DNA from: Candidatus Paceibacterota bacterium | Lineage (GTDB): Bacteria; Verrucomicrobiota; Verrucomicrobiia; Limisphaerales; UBA8199 | Direction: 5' to 3' | Length of the DNA stretch: 64,000 bases | Assembly (NCBI GenBank): GCA_035452965.1 | Contig: DAOTCE010000014.1 | Coordinates: 61,012 to 125,011 of the forward strand | Part shown: positions 41,748-51,076 of the stretch, one piece after another | Layout of the letters: the number at the start of each line of letters is the position of its first letter | How positions within the stretch are numbered: the first letter of the stretch is position 1 | The notes under the pieces: generated by a model | Database searches by the model: none | Told to the model about the DNA's origin: nothing | Seen by the model: only the letters and a program-made list of their open reading frames with translations | Program-made: the position numbers and the translations under genes

Positions 41748-42806
41748 TCAATCTCCCGGCAAGCTTTCGCCGGCACCGGGGTAAAGCTTCTGGTAGTCAA
41801 CCGACTGCACGCCGACGATGGCGGCCACGCCGAGGATGTCGTGAGCATTGGAGCCGCGGGAGACATCGGCGGCGGGGCGGTCCAGTCCGAGCAGGATGTG
41901 GCCGTAGCCCTTCGCACGTGCCAACAAACGGGCGAGTTTGCTCGCAATTTGGCTGGCGTTCAGGTCGGGGAAGATCAGCACGTTGGCGTGGCCACCCAGT
42001 TTGCCGTTCGGCAGCTTCAAGTTGGCAATGTCGGGGACCAGGGCGGTGTCCACCTGAAGTTCGCCGTCAAATTCCGCGTCGAGCCTTTGTTCCAGGGCTC
42101 TCTGCTCGGCCAGGGCAGTGGCGGCCTGGACTTTGCCGACTGAGGGATGTGTTGCGCTGCCCTTGGTTGAAAAGGAGAGCAGCGCGACCCGAGGCCGGAC
42201 ACCCAGCAAGTGCCGGGCGAGTTGTGCTGTCGAGACCGCGATGTCCGCAAGCTGCTCGACCGAGGGGTCCTCAATAACATCGCAGTCCGCCATGAACAGG
42301 ACGCCATTTTCGCCGAGGCGCGAGTCCTCGACCTCCATGACCAGGCAACTGCTAACCGTGCTGGTGTGGGGGGCGGGCTTGATCGTCTGGAAGAGCGGAC
42401 GGAGAACACCAGCGGTAACCTGGCGGGTGCCGGCGACGAAGCCGTCCGCCTGGTGCATGGCGAGCATCATGGCGGCGAAGTAATTGGGCTGGAGGACGGC
42501 CTCGCGGGCCTCGAAGCTCTTCATGCGCTTGCCCTTGTAATGGCGCAACATTTTGAAGCGGCGGGCGAAGTTATCGAGGTCCTCGCTTTCGGCCGGGTTG
42601 ATGATGCGGATGCCCTCGAGCGAGAGGTTCAAGGCATCGGCGGCGCCCTGAATCCGGTCGTGCTCGCCGAGCAGCATCGGAACGCCAAGCCGCAACGCCT
42701 GAAACTGGCGGGCGGCCTGGAGCACGCGCGGTTCGGTGCCCTCGGGAAAGACAATCCGCTTCGGATGCCGCTGCAGTTTCTCGATGACGTTGCCGATGAA
42801 TCGCAT
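41748..42806 (-). CDS. pta: Phosphate acetyltransferase
   Basis: A 352-residue enzyme interconverting acetyl-CoA and acetyl phosphate, without the N-terminal regulatory domain of E. coli Pta. Core family stretches are KRIVFPEGTEPRVLQAARQ, ADGFVAGTRQVTAGVLRPLFQTIK, FMADCDVIEDPSVEQLADIA, RVALLSFSTKGSATHPSVGKVQAA and NVLIFPDLNASQIASKLARLL. The last part, LGLDRPAADVSRGSNAHDILGVAA, distinguishes acetyl- from butyryl-transferases in most cases. It heads the operon with hisC and argA, where acetyl phosphate and acetyl-CoA pools would meet N-acetylglutamate synthesis; no acetate kinase gene is nearby. It is divergent from the zinc-ribbon gene. Confidence 0.94.
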   Translation of the reverse strand: MRFIGNVIEKLQRHPKRIVFPEGTEPRVLQAARQFQALRLGVPMLLGEHDRIQGAADALNLSLEGIRIINPAESEDLDNFARRFKMLRHYKGKRMKSFEAREAVLQPNYFAAMMLAMHQADGFVAGTRQVTAGVLRPLFQTIKPAPHTSTVSSCLVMEVEDSRLGENGVLFMADCDVIEDPSVEQLADIAVSTAQLARHLLGVRPRVALLSFSTKGSATHPSVGKVQAATALAEQRALEQRLDAEFDGELQVDTALVPDIANLKLPNGKLGGHANVLIFPDLNASQIASKLARLLARAKGYGHILLGLDRPAADVSRGSNAHDILGVAAIVGVQSVDYQKLYPGAGESLPGD

Positions 42807-42911
42807 GGGAGATTAGTAGTAGCGCAGCGGGAAGAAATCCGCAATGGGAATACCGCAGGTTGACTTGAGCCGGGACCGCAGATATTCTGCGTCGCCGTTA
42901 GCATTGCGACC

Positions 42912-43640
42912 ATGTTTGAGATAATTGAGAAACTGCTGATTTTGCAGGACCGCGACCAGAGAATCCGCCGGCAGGAGGTGGAATTGGCGCGCATCGAGCC
43001 GGAACGGCAGAGGTTCAAGGTCAAGGCTGCCAACGCCCAGTCCGAGTTGGAGAGTGCCAAGCTGCGGGTAAAGCAGACCGAATCCGCGCGCAAGGAGCTG
43101 GAACTGGAAGTTGAAGGCAAGAAGCAGTTGATCGCCCGGTACGCCAACCAGCAGTTCCAGACGCGGAAGAATGAGGAGTATCGCGCGCTGGCGCACGAGA
43201 TCGAGCTGTGTAAGGACGCCATCTTCAAGATCGAAGATCAGGAGATAGAGCTGATGGAGCAAGGGGAAGCAGCGCAAAAGGAAGTCGCGCGCGCCGCGCA
43301 GGCCGCCAAGGACACCGGGAAATTGGTGGAGGAGCAAATCGCGCGGCTGGACGCGCGCGAGGCGAATTTGAAGAAGGAGCTGGCCGAACTGCAGGCCAAC
43401 CGCGAGATGTTGGCTTCCGCCGTGGACGAGACCGCGCGCGCGCGCTATGAGCGGTTGGTGCGGAGCAAGGGCGAGAATGTGGTTGTGGGTGTGCAGCATG
43501 GGGTTTGCGGCGGGTGTCATATGCGAGTGCCGCCTCAATTGCTGGTGACCTGCCAGTCCGAGAAGGAACTGGTGTCGTGCAGCAATTGCGGCCGCCTTCT
43601 CTACTACACGCGGGATATGGACCTGGCTGTGACGGAGTGA
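42912..43640 (+). CDS. Coiled-coil zinc-ribbon protein
   Basis: A 242-residue protein: residues about 1-180 form a long coiled coil rich in Glu, Lys and Gln (IEKLLILQDRDQRIRRQEVEL, then ELEVEGKKQLIARYANQQFQTRKNEEYRAL), and the C-terminus is a zinc ribbon with CGGCHMRVPP and CSNCGRLLYY (C-x2-C pairs about 22 residues apart). It matches the C4-type zinc-ribbon family common in bacteria, sometimes annotated as a nucleic-acid-binding regulator; the molecular role is unproven. Immediately downstream lies the RNase P RNA gene, an arrangement compatible with an RNA-related role. It is divergent from pta with a 105-base gap. Confidence 0.88.
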   Translation: MFEIIEKLLILQDRDQRIRRQEVELARIEPERQRFKVKAANAQSELESAKLRVKQTESARKELELEVEGKKQLIARYANQQFQTRKNEEYRALAHEIELCKDAIFKIEDQEIELMEQGEAAQKEVARAAQAAKDTGKLVEEQIARLDAREANLKKELAELQANREMLASAVDETARARYERLVRSKGENVVVGVQHGVCGGCHMRVPPQLLVTCQSEKELVSCSNCGRLLYYTRDMDLAVTE

Positions 43641-43679
43641 TGGGGCAAACGCGGGGCCGGGCCCCGAAGGCCGCCAAGC

Positions 43680-43708
43680 TTGTCATTGCGCCGGGTGCAA
43701 GGTATATT
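43680..43708 (+). promoter_or_regulatory. Sigma-70 promoter of rnpB
   Basis: TTGTCA (43680-43685), 17-base spacer, TATATT (43703-43708). A start of transcription at about 43715 falls just before the first base pair of helix P1 at 43721. Confidence 0.6.
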
Positions 43709-43720
43709 TGCCTTGATTTT

Positions 43721-44132
43721 GGAAGGGCGGAGGATCGCTTCTTCCGGAGCAATCCGGGGGAGGAGGAAAGTCCGAACACCAAAGGGCGCGATGCCGCGTA
43801 ACCGGCCGGGACCGACGCAAGAAGGTCCGGGGCAGGATACACGCGGGCGGCGCCGCCGCGAGGCGCGCCGACGGACAGTGCCACAGAGACTTAGACCGCC
43901 CGGGCTTCGCAAGAGGCGCGGGTAAGGGTGAAAAGGTGGGGTAAGAGCCCACCGCTCCAAGCGCAAGCGCGGAGGCACGGAAAACCCCATCGGGTGCAAG
44001 GCCAAATAGGGGACCCCGGAGCGGCCCGCTCCAAGTTCCGCACTGCGGAACGGGTTCCGGGTATTGGCTGCTGAGACAAATGATTCTCTCCGCCCGCAAG
44101 GGCGCAGACAGAATTCGGCTTACAGCCCTTCC
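43721..44132 (+). ncRNA. rnpB: RNase P RNA
   Basis: This is the catalytic RNA that trims tRNA 5' ends. Ends are set by helix P1: ggaagggc (43721-43728) pairs with gcccttcc (44125-44132). Conserved segments appear in order: gaggaaagtccgaacacc near 43763; acagtgccacagagac near 43876; ggtgaaaaggtgggg and taagagcccaccg near 43928; and acagaattcggcttac near 44108, the universal 3' box. At about 410 nucleotides it has the length and order of the ancestral A-type. Protein coding is not possible here without breaking these elements. It follows the zinc-ribbon gene with its own promoter. Confidence 0.96.
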
Positions 44133-44239
44133 AAGATCACTTTTCTTGCGTTCGAGCCACGCCCAACGTGGTAATTGACCGCAGCGCCGGTTTGTCTTGC
44201 GGAGCATGGGTGAAGTTGCTACACCCACGCCGGTCAACG

Positions 44240-45199
44240 ATGAATACAACTTCGCTCAGGTTTATCCTTTGGGCATTCAGTCTGGCGGGTGCTGGCTGGC
44301 CACTTTTAGGCTCGCCGCTTCAACGATCGGACGTAATGGCGGAACCGATGTGGGTGCTGCACCTGGACTGCGATGGCCTGCGCCCGACAGCCATTGGCCA
44401 GCACTTGCTCGCCGAGATGGAGAAGCCGGAGGCGCAGGCCAAGCTGGCCCCCTTCAAGACCATCTTCAATTTTGACCTGCGCAAACAAGTGCACGGGCTG
44501 ACCCTGTACAGCGCGGGAAAGTCGGCGCAGGATGCGGTGATGCTGGTCTATGCGGATTTCGAGGCGGACCGGCTCGTCAAGCGGGCCAAGGAAGCGGAGG
44601 ATTACCGAAGCACGACCTACAAGGCACACGTGATCCATAACTGGATTGACGAGAACAGGCGGGGGAAGGAGGGGGTCAAACCGCGCGTGTATTCCGCCAT
44701 CCACGGCAGGCGGGTGGTGATCTTCGGCCAGCAGGAGCCGCGCGTCGCCCGGGCGTTGGATGTGTTGGATCGCGCGACGGCCAGTTTGGCCGGCAGCGCG
44801 TTGTTTGCGCAACTGGGGGCTCGCGGCGGCGGCGGGTTTATCCAGGCCGCAGCGCGCAAGCTGGACCTGCCGAACTCGGACCCTAACACGGCCCTGTTGC
44901 AGTCGGCGAAGAGCGCCCGCCTGGAAGTTGGCGAGGCGCAAGGGAAGCTAAAGGCGATCCTCAACCTTGATGCCACTGACGAAGAAGCGGCCAGGCAGAT
45001 GGCGTCAGTGGGCCAGGGGCTGGTGGCGTTGATGAGGATGCAACAGGACAACCCCGGCTCGGTGAAGCTGGCCGAAGGACTCGCGCTCAAGCAGGATGGC
45101 TCGGGCGTGGTGGCCACGCTGGCGGTTTCGGCTGGCGAGGCGATCGAGCTGTTGAAAGCCAACGCGGCCGCCAAGGCGCAAGGGAAATCAGGGAAGTAG
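44240..45199 (+). CDS. Exported protein of unknown function
   Basis: A 319-residue protein with a signal peptide (MNTTSLRFILWAFSLAGAGWPLLGSP); the longer frame begins at 44168, inside the sequence following rnpB, but the signal peptide fixes ATG 44240. The mature part has alternating strands and helices (MWVLHLDCDGLRPTAIGQHLLAEM, FNFDLRKQVHGLTLYSAGK, VMLVYADFEADRLVKRAKEAEDY), is rich in Ala, Lys and Glu, and ends in a run of Ala and Lys. No family is recognised; the style is that of the substrate-free secreted proteins often seen in Verrucomicrobiota. No sorting motif at the C-terminus, in contrast to the next gene. Confidence 0.7.
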   Translation: MNTTSLRFILWAFSLAGAGWPLLGSPLQRSDVMAEPMWVLHLDCDGLRPTAIGQHLLAEMEKPEAQAKLAPFKTIFNFDLRKQVHGLTLYSAGKSAQDAVMLVYADFEADRLVKRAKEAEDYRSTTYKAHVIHNWIDENRRGKEGVKPRVYSAIHGRRVVIFGQQEPRVARALDVLDRATASLAGSALFAQLGARGGGGFIQAAARKLDLPNSDPNTALLQSAKSARLEVGEAQGKLKAILNLDATDEEAARQMASVGQGLVALMRMQQDNPGSVKLAEGLALKQDGSGVVATLAVSAGEAIELLKANAAAKAQGKSGK

Positions 45200-45384
45200 T
45201 TGCGGCGGTCCCGTCGTCCGCGCGGCGCTTTAAGTGCTGGCGCATCCTGGATTTGTGCTGTCGGCCAATCGTCCGAATAGAACTACCGGCCGGGATTCCT
45301 GGCTGGATGCCAGTTCGGATGTCCGCCATACTGGCGTTGCCGCCGGTAAATAATGAGCGGGTTCTTCTGGTTCGATAACAAGCT

Positions 45385-46734
45385 ATGAGACCTGAACTTC
45401 TTGCGGCCTGCGTGGCGGCACTTGTTCTGCCTGCCGGCCTCTGCCCTGCTGCTCCAGGTGCATTGCCGGCGATTGGCAACCGGCCCGTCAAGCCGCAGCC
45501 GCTCATCCTGGATCTTTCGCCGTTCTTCTGGGAGCGGTTTGTTACCCCCGATCGCACGAATGCGGAGCTGGTGACAGTCTCCGGCCGGCAGGTATTTGAT
45601 GGCTTGCCATTCCAGGTTGACGGGCGGGCCTGCCTTTACGGACGGGCGCTGGCCAACCAGCGGCAACGGCCCGTTTCCGCCTATCCCGACATTATTGGTG
45701 TCAAGGTGGGGCGCGCCTTCAACGAGCTGCACCTTCTCCATGCGACGCAGTTCACCGATCGGGAAGGTGAGACGGTCGCCACGGTGCGTCTCAACTATGC
45801 GGACGGCACCCGGCACGTGTTTCCCATTACCTACGGCGGCCAGGTGCGCGACTGGCAACGTCTGCAGTCCGAGGAGAAGGAAATCTACTCCGACCCCAAC
45901 ACAAAGGTCGTCTGGCGAGGGCCGGGCGTGGCCCGTTTCAAGTCCACGACACGCATGTCGAAGACGCGGCTGGTGAATCCCTTTCCGGGCAAGGAGGTGC
46001 TGACGATTGATTTTTTGTCGGCCGGGAAAGTGGCCTCTTATGACGTGGCGGCGGCTACGGTCGCCGGCACCGATCCTACTCGGCCGGTGACGCCACCGGT
46101 TCCGCTCGACCGGCCGGAGCGGGCGTTCGACGGGGCGCTTACGGTGCGGCTCATTAACGAAGCAGACCAGCCGATCGAAGGGGTGTTGGTCGTGCCAAAC
46201 ATCAGTGTGGCGGGAAGCCCGTCCGCGACCGTCACGGCGCCGCTTTACACCGGGGCGGAGGGGATGGGCACAGTCAGGTACCCAAGGTATGAAAGCGCCT
46301 GCATCTACTTCGCGGTGATCAAGGAGGGTTGGCGTCGGTTGCCGGATGATCCGTGGCTGTGGTTCCGGCGCCCGGACGTGGCCACGAACGGGATCGTGGT
46401 GACAATTCGAATGACGCGCGACGCACCGGCGCTGGTGGCGGGAGGACCATCCGAGGCTAAGCCCGCGCCTGCGACCAGTACCGGTGGCGCCGGAACGACC
46501 TCTGCTTCAGAGTCCAAGGGAAACGCATTGGATTCCCCGCTTCACCCGGTGATGATCATTGATTGTCCGGTGGGCGCGAATGTGGGTGTGGAATACACGG
46601 ATTCCCTCGCGCCAGCGGTGTGGAAGTTGCTGACGGTGATTACCAACGTGCCGTTCTCACCGTACGCCTACGTTTGCGGTCGGGAAGCGGGCGGGAGTCC
46701 GCAGCGTTTCTATCGCGCGGTGTGCGCGCCTTAG
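45385..46734 (+). CDS. Exported protein of unknown function with FYR-type C-terminus
   Basis: A 449-residue protein with an N-terminal signal peptide (MRPELLAACVAALVLPAGLCPAAPG). The first half is beta-rich (LDLSPFFWERFVTP, GVKVGRAFNELHLLHATQFTDREGETVATVRLNYADG), resembling NPCBM-like or galactose-binding sandwiches but not enough to assign. A Pro/Ala/Thr/Ser-rich linker at about 350-385 joins it to a C-terminal module, VGVEYTDSLAPAVWKLL ... QRFYRAVCAP. This ending is the same as in the GH13 enzyme, the giant protein and the amidase. It probably acts outside the cell. No enzymatic motif is visible. Confidence 0.75.
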   Translation: MRPELLAACVAALVLPAGLCPAAPGALPAIGNRPVKPQPLILDLSPFFWERFVTPDRTNAELVTVSGRQVFDGLPFQVDGRACLYGRALANQRQRPVSAYPDIIGVKVGRAFNELHLLHATQFTDREGETVATVRLNYADGTRHVFPITYGGQVRDWQRLQSEEKEIYSDPNTKVVWRGPGVARFKSTTRMSKTRLVNPFPGKEVLTIDFLSAGKVASYDVAAATVAGTDPTRPVTPPVPLDRPERAFDGALTVRLINEADQPIEGVLVVPNISVAGSPSATVTAPLYTGAEGMGTVRYPRYESACIYFAVIKEGWRRLPDDPWLWFRRPDVATNGIVVTIRMTRDAPALVAGGPSEAKPAPATSTGGAGTTSASESKGNALDSPLHPVMIIDCPVGANVGVEYTDSLAPAVWKLLTVITNVPFSPYAYVCGREAGGSPQRFYRAVCAP

Positions 46735-46822
46735 CAGGTCAATCCAAATCGCTAGCGATGCGCGAGTGAGAGGAGCCGCGCGGAGGTAATGAGTGAAAGA
46801 GGCCCGGTGCAGTTGGTTCTGC

Positions 46823-47929
46823 TTACGGCACGTTGTCCACCTGGATGCGTTTGGGGTCGTCCACACCCAATTGGAGGAGGGCGGCGTTGCTGTAAAGCTG
46901 AAGGTTGGGTTTGACTGCCGGCGCGCGGGCCACCTGTCGCTGGCGATCGAGTTCCTGGATAGACAACACGTCGAGGGCAACGGGGTCGAGGCTGAAGCGA
47001 AGCTGGTTCAGCACTGCGGAATAGTGAAGCAAGCTACGTTCGCCGCCTTCATACTGGCAAATGAGGGCATCGGTAATGTTTAGGACGACGCGGTCGCTCA
47101 GGGCGGGCAAGCCGTAGATCTCAGGAATGGCGATGGCCAGGGTCTGCGCATTGGACTCGAAACGAATCAGGTTGTCCACGCTGCCTGTCGCCAGGCTGTA
47201 GAGGCTGCCGGATACCCCCACGATGTTGTGGTTAAGGAGCGGAGTGATGTTGATGAGCTTGGTGATCTGGCGGGTGAGAAGCCGGGAGACAAAGGACTTG
47301 CGGCCGATGCCGTTGCCCTTCTGGCCGAATTCCAGGTCGCCCCAAACGAGGTTGCCGAGGATGGGGCTGTCCGGATCGTAGAAAGTTTCGGGATCCCAGC
47401 CCGCTTGCGCGCTGCCGGCGAGGCGAATGCCGTAGCGTTCGGAGAGCGACGAAAAGCCTGCGAGCCGGAGGTCCGAGACTTGGCGGTCCCAAACGATGAT
47501 ATTCCTGGGCGGCAGACCCGCCTCCAAAAGCCCCTCGACCACTGCCGCCACCACGGATGGGCGAGTGCCGCTGTTCGGTCCGGGGGCCGAGAAGACTTTG
47601 ATTCCAACGACGTCCTGGGTCGAGACCAAGCTGCGCCAGGCTTCCGGAACGGTGGTTTGGCGGGTGAGGTTGGTAATGGCTCGGTCAACTAATGGCCGGA
47701 CTTTCTTCAGGCGAGGCCGGAAGGCGTCAGTGGCCTCGGGATCTTGCGCTATAACAACACGGGCGCGCGCGGGGGACGCGCCGGGGGAGAAAGGGGCCGG
47801 CTCCTGGGCCGACCAAAGGCTGCAGTGGGGGAGCACGGCAAGAAGCGACACCAGCACCAACCCTGAAACCTGACAGGCGGCGGCTGACGCCGGAACTTGG
47901 CTGCGTCTGAATGGTGCGTTTCTTGACAC
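46823..47929 (-). CDS. DUF362-type exported protein
   Basis: A 368-residue protein with an N-terminal hydrophobic signal (CQVSGLVLVSLLAVLPHCSLWS). The middle shows the DUF362 pattern: VVGIKVFSAPGPNSGTRPSVVAAVVEGLLEAGLPPRNIIVWDR, then ITKLINITPLLNHNIVGVSGSLYSLATGSVDN, and DRVVLNITDALICQYEGG near the end. In other proteins this domain can be joined to ferredoxin clusters; no Cys cluster is present here, so it is a cluster-free member. The biochemical role is unknown. It is divergent from the TPR lipoprotein gene. Confidence 0.8.
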   Translation of the reverse strand: MSRNAPFRRSQVPASAAACQVSGLVLVSLLAVLPHCSLWSAQEPAPFSPGASPARARVVIAQDPEATDAFRPRLKKVRPLVDRAITNLTRQTTVPEAWRSLVSTQDVVGIKVFSAPGPNSGTRPSVVAAVVEGLLEAGLPPRNIIVWDRQVSDLRLAGFSSLSERYGIRLAGSAQAGWDPETFYDPDSPILGNLVWGDLEFGQKGNGIGRKSFVSRLLTRQITKLINITPLLNHNIVGVSGSLYSLATGSVDNLIRFESNAQTLAIAIPEIYGLPALSDRVVLNITDALICQYEGGERSLLHYSAVLNQLRFSLDPVALDVLSIQELDRQRQVARAPAVKPNLQLYSNAALLQLGVDDPKRIQVDNVP

Positions 47930-48005
47930 TTCAGAGCGCGGATGTTACCACCCCCGCGCATGCTGACCATCAAAAATCGGGCGGGAAGCGGGGACGCCGG
48001 CACAC

Positions 48006-48010
48006 GGGAG
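48006..48010 (+). promoter_or_regulatory. Ribosome binding site that fixes the TPR gene start
   Basis: GGGAG lies 6 bases before the GTG at 48017. The longer frame from 47942 has neither a site nor a plausible N-terminus, while starting at the GTG gives a perfect lipoprotein signal. Confidence 0.6.
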
Positions 48011-48016
48011 ACCAGT

Positions 48017-49819
48017 GTGTTGAACTTTTTCAAATTGGCGACGCTTGCTGCAATGTTGCTCCTGCTGGCTGGGTGCACTCCTTCAGGCCCGCGCGCTTTG
48101 CTCGAGGGCCAACGCCTTATCGCGGAAGGTGACTATCCGCGGGCAATTGAGAAGCTGAAGGCGGCGACCGTTCTGCTGGGCGGCACCAACGCTCAGGCGT
48201 GGAATGATCTGGGGCTGGCTTACCATCATGCGGGCGAGGTTGCCGAGGCACAGCGAGCCTACCAGCGGGCGCTGACATTGAACCACGATTTGAGTGAAGC
48301 GCGCTTCAATCTGGGATGCCTTTGGCTGGGCCAGAACAAACCCGAGGTGGCGAAGGCCGAATTCACGGCCTACACGCTGCGCCGGCCGAATGCCGTGCAA
48401 GGCTTTTTGAAACTGGGTGCCGCGCAGTTGCGCACGCGCGAGCCCGGCGCCGCAGAGAAGAGCTTCAACGAGGCACTCCGCCTCAGTCCGCAAAATCCGG
48501 AAGCGCTCAATGGGCTTGGCCTGGCCCGGCTTGGGAGCGGGAGGGCGGGCGAAGCGGCGCGGTGCTTCGAGGCCGCGTTGAAGCAGCGGACGGATTACCG
48601 TCCCGCCTTGTTGAACCTGGCAATCGTGGCGCACCAGCATCTGCGCGATCATCGGTTGGCGCTGCAAAAGTACCGGGAGTACCTCGCGCTCATGCCACCG
48701 CCCGCCAATGCCGACGCGCTGGCGGCGACCGTGCGGCAGCTTGAACAGGAACTCACCCCCCCCTCGCGGCGCGTGGCAACGAATGGCCCCACCCAGTCCA
48801 AGGCAGTCACAACGCCTTCCAAACCGGTCGCGACCAATGTGGCCCGGATCTCCAGCACACCCAAGCCCGTGCCAGCCTCCGATGTGCCTAAGCCGGCGGC
48901 AGTCAATGTACCGAAACGGGCCGCGACCAATATGCCCAAGCCCGCCCCTGCCGTCGTGACCACAGCACCGTCCAATGTGGAGGTTGTCAGGATTCCAGAG
49001 GAGCCGGCCCTGAGACCGGGGCAAGAGGTTGCCGTTGCCCCGAGCCCAACGCAGGCTTCGACTGCCGCGCCCCTCTCTGCCACTTCACCGGCAACGGGGA
49101 CAGCCGGCACAAGAGTTGCCAAGCGTGGCTTCTTCGGGCGCATCAATCCCTTGAACCTCCTTCGCAGCGGGGATAACACCCCCGTGCGGCCGACGCCGCT
49201 GGGATCTGCGTCCAGCGCTGCTGGGAGTGAATCGGTTAGCAGAGGGACTACCGCAACCGAGCCGGCAGCCGCCAGCCACGCAGCGGTTGCTCCGGGCGAC
49301 CCGTCCGCTCGCTATGGCTATAGGACACCAACCCCACCCGCACCGGGTAATCGTTCGGCGGCTGAGCGACTTTTTGCCCAGGGAGTTCAGTTGTCCCAGG
49401 CGCACCGGTTGCCAGAGGCCATACAAGCTTATCGTGCAGCGGTACAGAAGGACCCGACTTTCTTCGAAGCGCATTACAATCTTGGGCTGGCCGCTACCCA
49501 GGCAGGTAACCTACCGCTGGCCCTGTCGGCCTATGAAAATGCACTGGCCGTTCAGCCGGCATCGCTCGACGCGCGTTATAACTTTGCACTGGTGCTCAAG
49601 CAGGCGAACCACTTGAGCGATGCCGTTGTCGAGTTGGACAGAATCCTGGCCAAGCACCCAAACGAAGTGCGGGCCCACCTGGCGTTGGGGAATCTCTATG
49701 CCCAGCAATTGCAGCAACCGGCCAAAGCGCGTCAGCACTACCTCAAAGTGTTGGAGGTCGACCCGCGTCATCCGCAGGCGAGCGCAATTAACTTCTGGTT
49801 GGCAGCGAATCCGCCTTAG
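48017..49819 (+). CDS. TPR-repeat lipoprotein
   Basis: A 600-residue lipoprotein. The start GTG 48017 gives LNFFKLATLAAMLLLLAGC with lipobox cysteine at residue 20. N-terminal TPR repeats (about 30-240) show the A-x-x-x-Y-x-x-A-L pattern, for example AWNDLGLAYHHAGEVAEAQRAYQRALTL and EALNGLGLARLGSGRAGEAARCFEAALK. A long Pro/Ala/Thr/Val-rich linker (about 245-430) follows, with repeated K-P-x-A-T-N motifs. C-terminal TPRs (about 440-600) include EAHYNLGLAATQAGNLPLALSAYENAL. The linker probably spans the periplasm or envelope. The partner is unknown. It is divergent from the DUF362 gene. Confidence 0.85.
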   Translation: MLNFFKLATLAAMLLLLAGCTPSGPRALLEGQRLIAEGDYPRAIEKLKAATVLLGGTNAQAWNDLGLAYHHAGEVAEAQRAYQRALTLNHDLSEARFNLGCLWLGQNKPEVAKAEFTAYTLRRPNAVQGFLKLGAAQLRTREPGAAEKSFNEALRLSPQNPEALNGLGLARLGSGRAGEAARCFEAALKQRTDYRPALLNLAIVAHQHLRDHRLALQKYREYLALMPPPANADALAATVRQLEQELTPPSRRVATNGPTQSKAVTTPSKPVATNVARISSTPKPVPASDVPKPAAVNVPKRAATNMPKPAPAVVTTAPSNVEVVRIPEEPALRPGQEVAVAPSPTQASTAAPLSATSPATGTAGTRVAKRGFFGRINPLNLLRSGDNTPVRPTPLGSASSAAGSESVSRGTTATEPAAASHAAVAPGDPSARYGYRTPTPPAPGNRSAAERLFAQGVQLSQAHRLPEAIQAYRAAVQKDPTFFEAHYNLGLAATQAGNLPLALSAYENALAVQPASLDARYNFALVLKQANHLSDAVVELDRILAKHPNEVRAHLALGNLYAQQLQQPAKARQHYLKVLEVDPRHPQASAINFWLAANPP

Positions 49820-50245
49820 TGCGTGATTTCGCAAATCCACGTAATGCCCGCCCACAACGCAGAATCCAACCTGGTCAGTATCGGCTAGAATCGGGGCCAG
49901 GGGCTGGTGGGCTCAAGACACGCGTCGTAAGCCGGGTGTACCCGGCCAAACCCGCCATCTGCCGCCCCGCTGCCGGCTCCGCCCGCCCCCCAAGCCTGAG
50001 GCACCCCATACCCAAGCCAGCAAAGGCGTTGGGACGGTGTCAATCCGGAGGGACTACGGTGTGGTTCCCATGGGGGTCGGCCCCCATGGGAACCACACCG
50101 GGCTATAACGGGTGTCACAGCGTTGTCGCACCGGGGCGGCTACTCGTTAAATGCACCTATTCCGGCCGGTTTTATGGCACAAAACTGGCTGCCAACGTCC
50201 TAAAATATAGCATTCCCGAAGGGATGCGTGTGACAGGACAAACGC
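49820..50245. other. Intergenic region with palindrome copy 2
   Basis: About 425 bases without a credible gene. The palindrome at 50057-50100 is the only clear feature; the flanks resemble those of copy 3. Confidence 0.55.
50057..50100. repeat. 44-base palindrome, copy 2 of the intergenic family
   Basis: Two 20-base arms, cggtgtggttcccatggggg and its exact complement, surround a 4-base centre, tcgg. Outside, gggctataacgg... aligns with gggctgatacgg... at copy 3, so the repeated unit is larger than the palindrome. Confidence 0.95.
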
Positions 50246-50869
50246 ATGAGTATTGATCAATTGCCAATAAACTTCTTTGATTTGGTGCTAATCGTCGTGC
50301 TGATGACGGGCATTTACCGGGGCCGCAAGCATGGGATGTCGGAAGAGCTGCTGAGCCTGCTGACATGGCTGGGAATTGTCTTCGGCTGTGCGTTCCTCTA
50401 CCAACCTGGCGCGCAGCTCATTGGGGAATTCACCAGCCTGTTTGGTCAACTGACCTGTTACCTGCTCGCCTACGTAATCGGGGCGCTGCTGGTAGTGATG
50501 TTGTTTATCGGGATAAAACGCGCGTTGGGAGGGAAATTGCTGGGCAGCGATGTTTTCGGACGTGCCGAGTACTACTTAGGCATGGGCTCGGGTTTGGTGC
50601 GGTTTAGCTGTATCCTGCTGGCTGTGCTGGCGCTCTTGAACGCCCGCTACTTCAGCCCCACCGAAGTAAGGGCGATGGAGAAGTTCCAGAATGACTTGTA
50701 CGGCAGCAATTTCTTTCCCACACTCCACACCGTGCAGGCGACCGTCTTCGACAAGTCGCTCACCGGGCCCTGGATTAAGGAGAATCTGGGCTTCCTGTTG
50801 ATCAAACCGACCGAACCCGAAGACAGGCAGCTCCACCAAAAGGAATTCGTCATTCCTGGGGCCTATTAG
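50246..50869 (+). CDS. CvpA family membrane protein
   Basis: A 207-residue protein with four transmembrane helices in the first 130 residues (FFDLVLIVVLMTGIYRGRKHGMS, LLTWLGIVFGCAFLY, YLLAYVIGALLVVMLFIGIKR and MGSGLVRFSCILLAVLALLNA). The turn G-x-x-R-G-R/K-x-x-G after helix 1 is the CvpA family signature, and the pattern fits the whole family length. The hydrophilic tail is of unknown use. In E. coli CvpA is needed for colicin V export and resists bile; here the role is not known. A possible AGGA site precedes the ATG. Confidence 0.8.
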   Translation: MSIDQLPINFFDLVLIVVLMTGIYRGRKHGMSEELLSLLTWLGIVFGCAFLYQPGAQLIGEFTSLFGQLTCYLLAYVIGALLVVMLFIGIKRALGGKLLGSDVFGRAEYYLGMGSGLVRFSCILLAVLALLNARYFSPTEVRAMEKFQNDLYGSNFFPTLHTVQATVFDKSLTGPWIKENLGFLLIKPTEPEDRQLHQKEFVIPGAY

Positions 50870-51001
50870 GATCGCGCACATCCGGCCGCGCGGGCCCGCG
50901 CACCTACCCTCTGCGCCGCTTCCAGCAAACAATGGCAGCGGCGGTCTAATCCCCCGCTATTGGTAGCTGCCGGGAGATTTTGCCTTCGTATGTAATACCC
51001 C

Positions 51002-51030
51002 TTTACACTGTCTGCCAGAGTATCTACAAT
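51002..51030 (+). promoter_or_regulatory. Sigma-70 promoter of rpsO
   Basis: TTTACA (51002-51007), 17-base spacer, TACAAT (51025-51030). Transcription would start near 51037, giving a leader of about 40 bases before the rpsO ATG. Confidence 0.7.
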
Positions 51031-51076
51031 GACTTAGCTATATTGAATGAAGGATTGACTGGTTGGATTCGAAAGT